The position numbers were made by a program, and so were the translations under genes. A DNA stretch of 64,000 bases, from NCBI GenBank assembly GCA_029168955.1, contig JAPDOI010000874.1, forward strand, positions 124,001 through 188,000, read 5' to 3'. This document shows, in pieces, positions 10,972 through 24,044 of the stretch. This stretch comes from Aplectana chamaeleonis. Taxonomy: Eukaryota > Nematoda > Chromadorea > Rhabditida > Cosmocercidae. The notes beneath the pieces are model-generated. The model was given only the letters and a program-made list of their open reading frames with translations, had not been told where the DNA came from and did not search any database. Each line of letters begins with the position of its first letter. The first letter of the stretch is position 1.

Positions 10972-12976
10972 ACCATAACATAATATAAAATAACATAACG
11001 TGAGATAACATAACATAACAACATAACATAACATGACACCACACAAGGTAACGCAACATGACGCAACGTAACATAACATAACTTGACATAACATGACACT
11101 GCACAAGGTAACGCAACATGACATAACTTAACATAACATAACATAACATAACATAACTTAGCACAACACTACACAATACAATATTTCATAATATCACATA
11201 ACATAACATAACATAACATAAACATAACATAACATAACATAACATAACATAACATAACATAACATAACATAACATAACTTAACACAACATAACTTAACAC
11301 AACACTACACAATACAATATTTCATAATATCACATAACATAACATAGCATAACATAACATAACATAACATAACATAACATAACATAGCATAACATAACAT
11401 AACATAACATAACATAACATAACATAACATAACATAACATAACTTAACACAACACCTCAATACAATATTTCATAATATCACATAACATAACATAGCATAA
11501 CATAACATAACATAACATAACATAATATAATAAAACATAACATAGCATAACATAAACATAACATAAACACATTACATAACGTGAGATACCATAACATAAT
11601 ATATAATAACATAACGTGAGATAACATAACATAACAACATAACATAACATGACACCACACAAGGTAACGCAACATGACGCAACGTAACATAACATAACTT
11701 GACATAACATGACACCGCACAAGGTAACGCAACATGACATAACGTAACATAACATAACATGACATGACATAACTTAACATAACATAACATAACATAACAT
11801 AACATAACATAACATAACATAACATAACATAACATAACATAACATAGCATAGCATAACACAACATAACATAACATAACATAACATAACATAAACACAATA
11901 TAACATTACATAACGTGAGATACCATAACATAATATAAAATAACATAACGTGAGATAACATAACATAACAACATAACATAACATGACCCCACACAAGGTA
12001 ACGCAACATGACGCAACGTAACATAACATGACATGGCATAACTTAACTTAACATAACATAACATAACATAACATAACATAACATAAGATAACATAACATA
12101 ACATAACATAACATAGCATAACATAACATAACATAACATAACTTAACATAACATAACATAACATAACTTAACACAACAGTACACAATACAATATTTCATA
12201 ATATAAACATAACATAACATAACATAACTTAACACAACATAACTTAACACAACACTACACAATACAATATTTCACAATATCACATAACATAACATAGCAT
12301 AGCATAACATAACATAACATAACATAACATAACATAACATAACATAACATAACATAACATAACATAACATAGCATAACATAACATAACTTAACACAACAC
12401 TACACAATACAATATTTCATAATATCACATAACATAACATAGCATAACATAACATAACATAACATAACATAACTTAACACAACACTACACAATACAATAT
12501 TTCATAATATCACATAACATAACATAGCATAGCATAACATAACATAACATAACATAACATAACATAACATAACATAACATAAATAACATAACATAACTTA
12601 ACACAACACTACACAATACAATATTTCATAATATCACATAACATAGCATAACATAACATAACATAACATAACATAACATAACATAACATAACTTAACACA
12701 ACACTACACAATACAATATTTCATAACATAACATAACATAGCATAACATAACATAACATAACATGACATAACATAACATAACATAACATAACATAACATA
12801 ACATAACATAACTTAACACAACACTACACAATACAATATTTCATAACATAACATAACATAACATAGCATAACATAACATAACATAACATAACATAACATA
12901 ACATAACATAACATAACATAACATAACATAACATAACATAACATAACATAACATAACATAACATAACACAACATAA
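10972..12976. repeat. ATAAC pentanucleotide satellite, right half
   Basis: Continues the left array after the RTE element. From about 11160 a second, longer-period organisation appears: cacaacactacacaatacaa + tatttcataatatcacataac followed by variable runs of ataac, repeated roughly nine times to 12850. A plain ataac run fills 12850-12970. Confidence 0.95.
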
Positions 12977-13164
12977 CTTGCGCAAAACGATGTACCTGCG
13001 GATTTGTCACCCTGGGATACGATTAGGGATTGCGTGCACAAGAGGACATTCGATTAATTACTCGAAAACCGCCACCGCTGAAAAAAAATGAAAAAGTGGA
13101 TTTGTCGCAATAACTTTATATCAACTGAGAGGAGATACGGAAACAACGAGTGATAGAAGTAGAC

Positions 13165-13726
13165 TAAGGCCCTGTCAGAGTCGGCTGAGCCGACGTAGGC
13201 AGCCCGGTCGATACACACAGAAAGCATTGGAAATGGGGTGCAAAAAACACCCGGTGTGGCCTACTAAAGCCCAGCGGAAGTGATGACGATGGTTATGTGG
13301 GCAACAGGATTGCACCTGTTCAGAGAAGTAGTGAAGGAGAGTGAAGTGAAAAAACGGAGGTAGCAGTGTGGATAGCTTTCTAGTGATAGGCCTCTTTCAG
13401 AGTTGGATCGCTGTGCGACGCGTTGGGATGATAACCATGAGCATCGATCACGATCGCGTCGCACGTCGATCTGAATTCAAAACATGCCATCGCGTCGCAC
13501 AGCGATCAGACTCTGAAAGAAGCCATAGGCAACGATCCATTATCGGCCCGCCCACCCGGCTTTTCTCCACGTATTGCATGGATATCGACCGAATCGGCCA
13601 CACCAGGTGATTTTCTACATCGCCCCACCATTACGTTCATACGTATCGACCGGGCAGGTGTTGGCGGGTGACGGCGGGCTACAGCGGGTTACAGTTGCAA
13701 GTAGCACCAACTCTGACAGGGGCCTA
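13165..13726. mobile_element. TA-flanked MITE with nested MITE
   Basis: Left end TA-aggccctgtcagagtcgg, right end ccaactctgacaggggcc-TA. Inside, 13389-13525 is a second, smaller palindrome (ggcctctttcagagttggat ... gatcagactctgaaagaagc, flanked by TA). The nested element has related ends, so it may belong to the same family. Confidence 0.75.
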
Positions 13727-14148
13727 ACACATGAGGGCAGTGTTAGGAAATGAAGAATCCTGACCTCTAATTGTTCTCACTTTATTTACTTTTCACAGTG
13801 CAAAAAATCCACCAGCATTTTACTTGAAAAGTTGGCAATTCTGCAATTCGTTAGATGATTATCAATCAGTAGTTAAGTTAGGGAAATATGGGCAATACAC
13901 AGATAAATTGGCTATTTTTCATAATATCATGTAATTAAGTATAATCAGACGCAGAATATGGTTTGTGTCATATCCTAGAGAAGCCGCGACGCATCGCTAT
14001 CTGTCGAGCGAGGCGGTCGTTTTTCCATTTCCGCAGTTTATTTTTCACAAGACAGTCTGTGATTTAGGCATCACAGCTGCTTCACGGTTTCCAAAAACCA
14101 TGGCACGAGCATCATTGAACTCTGCTAATAACGGATTGCGTCAACGCA
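13727..14148. other. unannotated AT-rich interval
   Basis: No splice-supported exon or repeat end was found. One open frame (13965-14363, plus) runs into the neighbouring palindrome and is not supported. Confidence 0.4.
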
Positions 14149-14397
14149 TGGTCCGCGGTTGGTCCTCTACTGGCCCCCTACTACGGCAATCGATGCGTTT
14201 TCGGCCGATCCCTGTTTGCATCGGCGACCCCGTGAGCGATCGATACGCCACTGGAGCCACTGAAAAATCACCAGCTGGACGATGGATTGGCGCGGTGGAT
14301 GAGTGGCGGCAATGCCGTATCGATCGCTTACGGGGTCAGCCGAGAACGCGTCAATCATCGTAGTAGAGGGCCAGTAGAGAACCAGTGGCGGACCATG
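14149..14397. mobile_element. foldback element, about 250 bp
   Basis: Arms catggtccgcggttggtcct and aggaccagtggcgga-type inverse enclose further inverted words (ctactggccc, gatgcgttttcggc, gatcgatac). Both strands therefore carry long open frames, which are artefacts. Confidence 0.65.
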
Positions 14398-15494
14398 AGT
14401 TTGTGCACTCCGTCATAAACAGAGTATAATACAATGTTAATGATTTTTTGAAATTTCAGACAGAATTTAGGAGCCTTTCGCATTGACAGCCATAAATAAG
14501 CGAATATGTTCAAATCTATATGTAATTAAAGACAATCAGTTCAACTAAATTAAACTGAAAACATTAGAAGAGAGGTTGTAAGATCGAACTGAATACATTT
14601 TTAGAAAATTCTTTGAAAAAAACAGTTACATTATACGAAAACCTTGTTGTAGAAAGGATATGGTCAAATGCATGTGTACTCTACTTCAGAAATAAAATCA
14701 CTTCCTTCCTTCGCGTGCGTGTGCGAAGCGAAGGTAGAGACAGCAAAACGTTTTTCGGGACGAGGAGCAGCACACGCGCGCATATGCGGCAGATTCGAGT
14801 AAATTTATCTTCGAAATGGAGGGTACGGCCAACCTTTTTTCATGTCTGGAAACACATTTTTATTTGATTTTTTTTAAATTACGACTGTCAACAGAAGCAC
14901 AACAAGCTATGTTCACAACACAAGTCCTGACTGAAAATGTACCTCGAATCTATATTTTTATCCAAGTTCAATACTTTTGAGACTGTCATAAAAAATTCAA
15001 AGCCTCCCCACTTTTCAATAAACGACGCGTATCTGTACTAAAAACAGGTTTAGTTCACTGTTCACAATAACCGATACGTTGGCAGTGAATCACAAATCAT
15101 TTTCAAATGTTCAAAGTTCACAACTTCTAGAATCACTCCAAAAATCAGCCCAAAACTGGACAAAGAGTCCTCAGTTCAAAGTGATACCCCCCGAGGCTAA
15201 AATATGGAACTCATGTGCCACACCGTAGAATATTTAAACGAATTTAGACACTCCAGACGATTAGAAAGCCACCCTTTATCGAATCAACAGCATTCGTTGA
15301 ATTACGGTTCCACTCCTACATACTGCTGAACAAATTGGAGGCAGTTGTGAATGACCTGATGCAGCGCGAGCGGTCGCGTCGCGCTGATTGCCGACCAATA
15401 GCTGCTAGCCCGCTTCACTCGCATCGAATTCAAGGAAATCGTAGCGTTAGCTGATCTGTTTTTTACTAAATGCAGAAAATGGGAACGGACTCCT
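14398..15494. other. AT-rich DNA with a family O repeat
   Basis: 14695-14812 is a family O block (cttccttcgcgtgcgtgtgc ... cacacgcgcgcatatgcggc). The remainder, with runs of A/T and no recognisable exon, shows nothing I can name. Confidence 0.4.
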
Positions 15495-16010
15495 CTGAGA
15501 GTTTTGGCCGCGAAATAGCCGGGAAATAGCCCACCAGGCTCCGCAGCGGCTCCTGGTGGGCTATTTCCCGGCTATTTCGCGGCTATTTCTCGGATTCTCA
15601 CGGAACGGACAAGAAGTAGCCGAGAAATAGCCGAGATATAACCGAGAAATATTCAGAAGTAAACAAAATTAACCAAGACGCAACCGTCGCCGGCTCGCCG
15701 AGCCAACATCTGGGGCCGCCAGCGGTTGGGCGGGGCCTCCAGAGGCTGAACGAGGTCCAAGTACCTCCAACTTGGGTAGTTGAACCGACGGAGGTGCTGA
15801 AATCTAAATGACTCTGGGGTGTTCCGTATATCTGCCTGGAGAGCATTCTTTCTCGGCTATTTTGCGGCTATTTCGCGGCGAGCATTATTTGGCGGCTATT
15901 TTGCGGCGAGCATTATTTAGCGGCTATTTCTCGGCTATTTCGCGGCTATTACGAGGCAAGCAGGCATTTCGCGGCTATTTCGCGGCTATTTCTAAACCAA
16001 AACTCTCAGA
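15495..16010. mobile_element. foldback element with GAAATAGCC subrepeats, copy 1
   Basis: Ends are ctgagagttttggccgcg and its inverse ccaaaactctcag. Subterminal tandem motifs gcgaaatagccg / cggctatttcgcggc occur about a dozen times in both orientations. A second copy lies at 53310-53731 and shares the ends, the subrepeats and part of the middle (tctggggccgccagcggttg-type region here, tggcgaccccggcgagccg there). Confidence 0.78.
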
Positions 16011-16099
16011 GTCAGCAACATACATAAGGTTTAGCAGCTACAGCGTATGCTTTTTTTCAAATTCTTCCTTACTCTCCCCAACAATGCCGGTAGCATAGG

Positions 16100-19000
16100 T
16101 TCGGAGGTGCATAGAAAAAATTTAGCGTAAATATGGTTTTTCATATTTAGGACCTCATTTTTACAGTCCTTCTGGCTAAAATTCGGTAGCTGGAAGCACA
16201 CAATATTGAATTTTTGTAAAGAATTTGTTTTTTTCCTTTTTTTATTTCTAAAATTAAATATTTAAGAAAATTCATAGGTTAAGACTATCTAGCTCAGATG
16301 ATTTCGGGTGGAGCAAGCAGCGGAGCGGTTAGTCATTACAAAATATTTCGCCATTTTTTTTCGAAATTTCCTTTTTTTTTGAAAATTTTCGAAAATATCG
16401 CCATGATGAGCCTGATAAGCCTTACTTCGGCTAGCTCGAAGTGATGGAGAAAAGCTGAGCATACACAGCAAAGTTGAAAAATTAGTGATAACAAACGAGA
16501 ACTAATTATTTTGTCACAAAAACAATTACCGAGCTTGCGGAGCGAAAAGAACAGAAATTATGTTCGTAACAACTCTGACGGAATATCTGTGGTCTTGAAA
16601 AATTAATTTAATTATTTAGTTGTTACGCTCAAATGAATACAAAAAAAACAAGAAAGTAGGAAAATGAGTTCAAAAAAAAAACAAGAAAGTAGGAAAATGA
16701 GTTCAAATCCGTGGAGAATGCTTGTTCAACATAAAAAAAAATCCCGAAAATCACCGAAAACGGTCGAAAACTAGTTAGCTAAATGACCGATTTTCTTAAA
16801 GAAAATTCAAACGTTATCTAGGAAGTGACCAACTTTCCTCAAAAAAAGTTCTGCCACAATCGAAAACTTTCCCCTAACCCCAAAAAAAGGTACCTCATCT
16901 TGTCAAAGACATCGCGATCTGTCCGGCATCAAAAGAAAAGCAATTCAAGGAGGAAGTGGTCTAGAATCAGAGTTTTTTTTCAAATTTAAAATGAGTTAGA
17001 AAACGCTCCCAATAATCTAAAAAGGTGAAGCCACAGGAAATTTTCAAAAATTACTCTATTTTCTAAAATTAAGTAGCTACGTAGAAACACACAATTTTGG
17101 ATTTTTGTAAAGAAATAGAATACTGCCCCAAAGTTACCGCAATCAAATATAGAAAAAAATCAAAGATAAATATATAAAATACTGGAAAACTGAATACTTA
17201 AAAATTCAAGATAACCAACAAAAAAGTATTAAATTTCAGTTTTTTTCATACCAAATAAAGTAATAAGAATCAATGGCTTATTAAAGCTAGATAGGTCTGC
17301 ATTCAAAACTTGTTTAAGACGCATACGAATAATTAACGAAAACAAAGAAAAACGCTTTCACTGGTAAAAGGATGAGCAATCAAAAATCTGTTTTTCGGAG
17401 AACAAAAAATTGTAAAACTTAAGTTTCGCACCCGAAAAAGTATGGCGGAAATTTCGTTCCGAATTTCGACTCTGTAATGGAGATCAAAACCTAATTCTTC
17501 CACAGTCTACTGAAATGGGTGGTAGGGAACATGCCGCGAAATTTCGCCAATAAAATGCTTAAATATTATTTTTTATAAATTTCAAAAACCAATAAAGTTT
17601 TAACTAATCTAAAGCCTAGCTTGCTCGAATGAGTCCGGGCGGAGCAAGTAGCGGAGTGGTCGGTCATGGCAAATCAGTGATAAGGAGATTTTGACATGAT
17701 GAACCCCATAGGCCTTACTTCGACCGGCTCAAAATGATGAAGAAAGGCTGACATACATACATAGGTACGCAGCAGAGGTAAAAAATCAGTGATAACCAGC
17801 AAAAACTAATAATTTCTGTAACAGAAACAACTACCGAACTTGCAGAGCAAAAAAGCAACCATTATGTTTGTAAAAACTCTGAAGGTATAACTGTGGTCTT
17901 GAATCTCTGAAAATCTCTGAAAATCTCTGAAAATCACAAAAAACGAGTAAAAGTTAGCCAGACAAATGACTGATTTTCTTATAAAAGCTTCTAACGTGAT
18001 CCGGAAAGATCCCGATTTTTATCTAAAAAAAAATTTGTCGAGTCAAAAAACTTCCCCCTTACCCGAAAATGGTACCTCATCTTGATAAAAGATTTCACGT
18101 CCTGTCTCGTACGATGACTAAACCAATTCAAAATGAAATTGGTCTGAAATCCGATTTTATTTCAAATACGGCAAAAAGAAACGCTTCCAATAATCTGAAA
18201 GGGTAAAGTGACAGGAGAATTTTTGAAAATTACTCTTATTTTCTAAAATTAATAGCTGTGCAGAAGCACAAAATATTGGATTGTTGTGAAGAAATAAATT
18301 ATGGCTCTTGAGTTATTGAAATTAAATATTGAAAAAAATCATAGGTTCATAAAAAATAGACTGGGAAGCTAAATACTAAAAAAATCAGGGATAATAAAAA
18401 ACTAGTGATTAGCTCTGTCACGAAAACAACTATAGTCTATAAAACGGCAAAATTCGCATGGCTCCTACGCGTGCTGATGCGGAGCGGAGGTTAGAGATAG
18501 TGAGAGAGCGGAGGGCAGACGGAGGCTGAGGCGCCGCGCGCTCAGCTCGCACCTCGAATGATGTGAATTACCGGACAGGGGCCTTCTACACACCGAGGAG
18601 GAGTTGTCCCGCTTTTGACGACTCTAATTCCACTCGGGACCACTTCGCTCGCGTTGAGGCGCGTGACATTTCAAACTGCAAAAACGGGACAACTCCTCTC
18701 TCGATGTTTAGACAGCCCCTGTCCCGTGAATTACGACGGTTTATAGAGGGAACAAACAGGCGAAGCGAAAAAGAGCAAACACTATCCTTATCGAAACGCA
18801 GACGGTATAATTAGGGTCTTAAAATCCCAAAAATTACACCAAAAAATTTCAAAAATCAGACAATTTACCCATTTTCTGATAAAAAGTTTCTAACAAGGTC
18901 TGGAAAATGTCCCCTTAAAAAATTCTGCCAGGTTGAAAAACTTTCTCTTTACCCTACAAGAGGTATACTAATTTGTTGAAATGCTTCACGATCTATTATG

Positions 19001-19300
19001 AAAAGCAAAGCAACTTCAAGTGAAGCTGGTCTAACTATAAGATGAGATTTTATTCAAAATGTAACAAAAAAAGCTTCATTACCCTTGAGAGGTGTAGAGA
19101 GGTGCAAAAAGATTTTTTCCGAAAAGTAAAAAAATAGTAAAAACCTAATTTGTAACCTACGAAAAACTACGGCGGAACCTCCGCTATGAATTTCGACGGT
19201 CCAATGAAGACCAACCCATAAAAAGCAGAATTTCGCCTAAAAATGCTTAAATCCCACTTTTCAAACTTCAAAAAATCGACAGAATTCCAATTAATTCATG
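16100..19300. repeat. three degenerate tandem copies of a roughly 1.0-1.2 kb unit
   Basis: Landmarks recur in order: a block ctgtggtcttgaaa-type at about 16588, 17890 and 18808; a block ttccccc..tacc....ggtacctcatctt at about 16870, 18045 and 18945; ttctaaaatta..tagct..gcagaagcaca at about 16175, 17070 and 18245. Copy 3 is interrupted by a MITE (18574-18724) and a family O block. No protein-coding signal. Confidence 0.7.
18574..18724. mobile_element. MITE family E, copy 1
   Basis: Ends gacaggggccttctacacac and cagcccctgtcc, with inner inverted words gaggagttgtccc / gggacaactcctc. Same structure as 59258-59413. Confidence 0.72.
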
Positions 19301-19689
19301 TATTTCAGCAAAAGGCAATATGAGAGTGTTGGAAGCTTCGCTATCCTTTATCATCGCAGGTAATTTTAGTAGAAAATTAGTGTGAAACTAGCCCGTACCA
19401 GCAGCCCTTCGTGGCCGCCCACCCAATGAAAAGTGGGTGCTGCATGGTACATAAAATGAGTATAGATGAAGTTCTTTTTTTGATCGAAAAACTCATATCC
19501 ATCATCTGCTCTTACACTATGAGTTAAAGTTGAACCCTTGGGAACAACAAAAAATTTCACCCAGTCGACCCCTAACCCTGCTCCTGGAGAGAACTGTTCG
19601 GCGCGCTTACTTATACATGAAAAGCTCTTAGACACGAAAAAGACCTCCCAAAGGTGACCCGGCAGGAAGATTCCGGTAGACTGGGGTGG

Positions 19690-19890
19690 AAACAGCGAAC
19701 TGAATAAAACGACGTGGGGGGCTGGTTTGGTGCAATCGATCGCGCCATGCGCCCCCCGTCAGCGCCAACACCCCCACCCCGTCGGCCGTGTCCACCCCCC
19801 CCCCTGAAGGCGCCACCCCGTCAACATGCAGCCGGCGCCCGCCGCCGGCGCCGTGGGTGGCCGCCGCGAGCCCAGTCACCCGCTACACCT
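19690..19890. other. GC-rich island
   Basis: A C/G-rich stretch (runs of eight or more C, gccggcgcccgccgccggcg) sharply unlike its flanks. Open frames on both strands follow from the composition. Could be a decayed repeat or a transferred or contaminant-like fragment; no function is evident. Confidence 0.4.
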
Positions 19891-20170
19891 GCACTAGAAG
19901 TTCAGCGCCGCGAAATCGCAGACACTCGCATGCACTTTATGCCAAGAGCGTTAAAGGCAGTGCTCACGATGAAAAAAATGCCCGTTTTTGGCTAGTACGT
20001 AAGCTTTGGGTTCTTATAACAAGGAAACCACTGTAATTCATAGTAACCATTCCAAATGAAATGTACTTTTCTAGAACCGTTTTCGGACAAAAAGTCCGAA
20101 TATGCTCATCTAAGCTGCCTAGACCCACTCTGAAAGAAGTTATGAGCGTTTTTAAAGCTTCGCGGCAAGG

Positions 20171-20445
20171 TACTATGCTTATCTGTGCCGAATTCGGGTC
20201 CGCGATTGCGTCTCGACACGCTTTACGGCCGTACGCTCCCACGTCAGAAGAGATTCCAGCGCCGCAGCCGCCGATTTGTTGACTCTAGGTGGGTTTTGGA
20301 AACTGGAAACTAAGAAATTTGGAGAAAATCGTATAAAAAAGCCACATCGAGTCGGCTTTGGCGCTGGAAACCCGACTGACTCGAGCGCGTGCGGCTGCAA
20401 AGCGTGTCGAGATGCAATTGTGGACCGGAAGATTTGGTTTTGAAT
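20171..20445. mobile_element. TA-flanked foldback element family C, copy 1 (right end lost)
   Basis: Left end tactatgcttatctgtgccg, then gtctcgacacgctttacggc; right arm has gcaaagcgtgtcgagatgca but the terminal cagataagcacagta is missing. Middle sequence matches copies at 47929-48211 and 60328-60598. Confidence 0.75.
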
Positions 20446-20526
20446 CGACCCCGCGCGCAACACCTTTTTCGAAATATCAGTTCAGAGTGAACGTAGAGAT
20501 TAGAACTAAATTGCGTTGAAAAGAGC

Positions 20527-20815
20527 GCAAAAAGTTGGTTGTACCACCTGAATATGATCTGGAATGGTTCACTGGTTTTCGAATAAGAAGTGAAAGACCG
20601 CGCGTTTTTGCTGTTAATCTCCTTTTTTATCAAACGGCGTACACGATCTTGTTGGTACACTTAAAATTGAGCTAGGAAGCTCATTTTTGGACAGGAGGCT
20701 AGAAATGGATGCAGGTCGCTCCTATTCCAATTTGAACTTGACACATTAACTTTGAAGGGTACCTCAAGATCGCGGATTCACATACTAAATTAGCCGTGGA
20801 GCACGAAAACTGTTT
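20527..20815. repeat. dispersed repeat family L, copy 1
   Basis: Shared landmarks with 61185-61440: ttgttgttaatctccttttt-type, gagctaggaagctcattttt, and aaactaaatgagccgt-type at the right. Ends are undefined. Confidence 0.6.
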
Positions 20816-20929
20816 TTTTCTGCCACGGCTGTGGGGACTGGGGTGTGTGGGTGAATCTGCAGCCAATCAACACAGGTCGTCGAAGATAAGTACTGAACTT
20901 GTCAGAATTCAAATTCGTGACACGTCATC

Positions 20930-21110
20930 GATCAATAATCAATATTATCGATTTTCGCGCTTTTTGCACAAAATGCGGCTAGGAGTGGTGATGGCTGATG
21001 GGACTGATTTTCTTGATTGGAGAATTTTGCTCATCAGTCATTATCGATAAATACCAATCAATAATATCGATTTTTTAGCCTATTGCGCAAAATGCCGCAA
21101 AGAGTGGCAT
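20930..21110. repeat. short tandem pair
   Basis: Two copies about 115 bases apart of atcaataatatcgatttt followed by gc-rich aaaatgc.gc..agagtggc. Function unknown. Confidence 0.45.
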
Positions 21111-21239
21111 TTTTTTGTCTTGGGTCATAAGTTTTAAAAATTGTACTCATATGACAATGTCGCCTGTTAGATGTTTGATCATTCCAGAATGGAAACCGTT
21201 GAGCAAAATTGATGTCCGAAAGGGAAAAATATGTGAAAT

Positions 21240-21762
21240 TTCCGGAAGTTTAGCTTCCTGGCAAAAGTAACGATTTGGTAATGGTGAAAAAAAAACTTCA
21301 AAAATATTTTGAAATATCTTAAAAATGATTTGGCGTAAAACAGACTGAAAAAAAAAAGTTGGGAAATGAAGTGAATTAACCGAAAATGCGATTTGGTGGT
21401 CGACCATTTTACAAACTTCTCCGTTAGACTTATTAGAACGAAATAAAGCGAGCAACGGAAAGATTAGCCATTTTTGAAAGCTGTAGTAAGGGAACCAGCA
21501 TAGGTCAAGCTAGGTGACCACCATTCCATATCGTGCTTGATTTCGTTTTGATATGTTTAACGGAGAAGCATGTGAAATGGTCGACCACCAAATCGCATTT
21601 TCGGTTATTTCACTTCATTTCCTAGTTTTTCTATTTTTCCAGGCTATTTTACGCCAGATCATTTTTGAAATATTTCGAAATATTCTTGAAGCTTTTTTGC
21701 ACCATTACCAAAACGTGACTTCCGCCAGGAAGCTAAATTTTCAGAATAAAAAATAATTTAGT
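21240..21762. mobile_element. foldback element with about 230-bp arms
   Basis: Left arm (agtttagcttcctggc ... cgaaaatgcgatttggtggtcgacca) returns inverted at 21575-21760 (tggtcgaccaccaaatcgca ... gccaggaagctaaattttc). Spacer about 60 bases. Open frames in both arms are mirror images. Confidence 0.75.
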
Positions 21763-21767
21763 TAAGC

Positions 21768-24035
21768 TCAAAGGCAGCATACACGCTCGTAAATGTGGTT
21801 GAGATAACTACGGAAATAGAGTGGCATTCATTCATTCATTCATTCATTTATTACGCCGTATAAGACAAGCGTGAGATAAAACGCTACAATAATTGTGTAA
21901 AACAACCCTAATACATATTTAGAAACTCAGTAACTTCATACCAGCCATACGTTTGAACGAACCGTAAGTGAGCATATTTGGTAAGGCGGTATACTTCAGC
22001 TTCAAATAGATTAAGCCTGCCCTGCATGTAAACATGTGCCTCCTCAAATTGGTTCTAGGCATTGAAAATGAGATCTTGACCTGTCCTCCCCTGGTTCTCG
22101 ATTGTATCAAACTGTAGAATCGGGACACTCTAACACCAAGCTGCCCAGATAGTAGTTTGAATACCATACACGCGTCTCTGAGCTTTCGACGAGATTCCAA
22201 CGAGTTTAGATTGAGAAAAGTGTTTCTCATCTTAGCACACGGTATCAATGAATAATCAAATCCTTCTGTCCGAATCAAGAGTTTCCTAGTCTAGTTGTTC
22301 TGAACCCTTTCTAAAGCATCGTTATCCCTTCTTTTATATGGATTCAAGGCCGTGCCTCCACTTTCAACTATAGGTCTGACATATGTTTTGTATGCCTTCA
22401 TTAGAACACTTCTATTTTTCGTGGATAAACCCTTGAAAATTCGATACGTCTGTAAAAAAGCCTTCCTTTGCAATATTTTATAATGTTCTTGAAAATCTAG
22501 TTTGTTATCGTAACAAAAACCAAGATCTCTCACCTGAGACACAGTGGGAATTTCAGTATCCCCTATAGTGTAGGTATTCGGGAGGTTGGACACCCCTAAT
22601 CTCATATGCGCCGATTTTTCGGGTGCTATGGGTAAGCCCCACCGATTTGACCATTCCGCAACTTTGTCTATTGCACTTTGTATCGCCTCCCTTTGCCCTG
22701 GTTCACTGATCTCACCGTATAGTTTTATGTCATCCGCGAACTGTTGTACTTTTACAACAGAGTTTTCGACAAGGCCTGGTAAATCAGCTGTATAAATGTT
22801 GAACAGTAATGGCGATAATACTCCTCCATTGAGGTACGCCGCTTTTTACTACTCTGATGGAAGAAAAAGACGAACCAACTTTCACTTGGAATGTTCTTTG
22901 TTTTAGATAGTTAGAAATCCAGTTGAAAATATTGGGGTGGAATTTTAGTTTCTCAACCTTATGCAGAAGTTTGCTATGCTCAACCTTATTAAAAGCTTTT
23001 GAAAAGTCAAAGTAAATCACGTCGCAGGCTTTCCTTTCTTCCATGGATTTGGTCCAGTCTTCAATGGACTCCAACAGATTTGTCTCCACTGATTTGCCCT
23101 TCAAGAACCCATGTTGACAATCAGGAATGATTTTGTTTTCCTCTAGATGATTTGTGATATGTTCCTTTAGTACCTTTTCGAACATGCGACAGAATAGTGA
23201 TGTTATACTTACAGGCCGATAGTTTTTGGCATCATATGAGGGACCCTTCTTTAGTATCGGTGTGACAAGAGAATGTTTCAACCGCTGAGGAATCTCCGAG
23301 TACATCATAGACAGATTGAAAATGTAAGAGAGGGGGTGCGCCAACGCATGAGCAATGTTCTTGACAAACGTTGATGGGATAAAATCAGGGGTGGTTGCCC
23401 CAGACGAAGGCCACTCGGTCAGTAAGCCATATAGAGTTACTTTATCGAACCATGGAAAGGTGCTTCCAGCTTTCTTAACGGTAGGCATAAATTCAGGACA
23501 AATCCCTTCATCCTTTTGACAAACCTCACAAAACCTGTTCGCGAAAAGTTTCGCTTTCTTCTCATCGCTAACAGCGATCGTGTCGTTATATATAATAGTT
23601 CCTATGTGCTTTGGCTTTGAACACAACGCCTACGCATTTTGAAGCGTCAAAAACGACCCGCATTGGCGCTACACGAGTTTGAAGTTGGCCCCGCCCTGTA
23701 TTTCTCCGCCCCCTGTATTTTCGTCGTTCTCCAAAACAAGGGTGCTGGGCCGTTCCCACCGTCGTCGATGTATGTGGCTCACTTATTGTGCTTATTGTGC
23801 CACCCACAAACGTCGCCGATGTTTGTAGTGGCCCAAAACACCTGTTTTGGAGATGAACAGCAAATACGGGGAGGGGGCGGAGAAATACAGGGGCGAGGCC
23901 AACTTCTCACTAGTAAAGCGTCATTGTGGGTCGTTTTTGACGCTTCGAAATGCGTAGGCGTTGTGTTCTGAGCAATACTATTCCATTTCCGTAGTTACTA
24001 TCAATCACTTTTACGACCGCGTATGCAGTATTTGG
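21768..24035. mobile_element. MITE of the TTAA/AGGCA superfamily, split by a LINE
   Basis: Left part aaaggcagcatacacgctcg at 21770; right part, from gaacacaacgcctacgcatt at 23619 to ctattccatttccgtagtta and a decayed end near 24035. The order matches the uninterrupted copy at 29909-30383. Confidence 0.7.
21825..23618 (-). mobile_element. CR1-like non-LTR retrotransposon, 5' truncated
   Basis: Minus-strand pieces 23626-22784, 22605-22291 and 22278-21919 encode a reverse transcriptase: YRPVSITSLFCRMFEKVL, QHGFLKGKSVETNLLE, the first catalytic Asp in DVIYFDFSKAFNKVEH, and FADDIKLYG at about 22716-22742. C-terminal thumb-like region includes LGFCYDNKLDFQEH. The frame is broken near 22790 and 22285. 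The 3' end is a short tandem repeat, (GAAT)n on the minus strand (21825-21848), as in CR1-type LINEs. It interrupts a MITE, so it inserted later. Inactive. Confidence 0.92.
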
Positions 24036-24044
24036 GTCGCTTCT

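Noticed and set aside
12850..12976. Telomeric repeat
   Set aside because: The unit is ATAAC, not the nematode telomere TTAGGC, and unique sequence follows.
21919..23971. Host membrane or enzyme genes in the open frames here
   Set aside because: The minus-strand frames are reverse-transcriptase pieces and the rest is MITE sequence.
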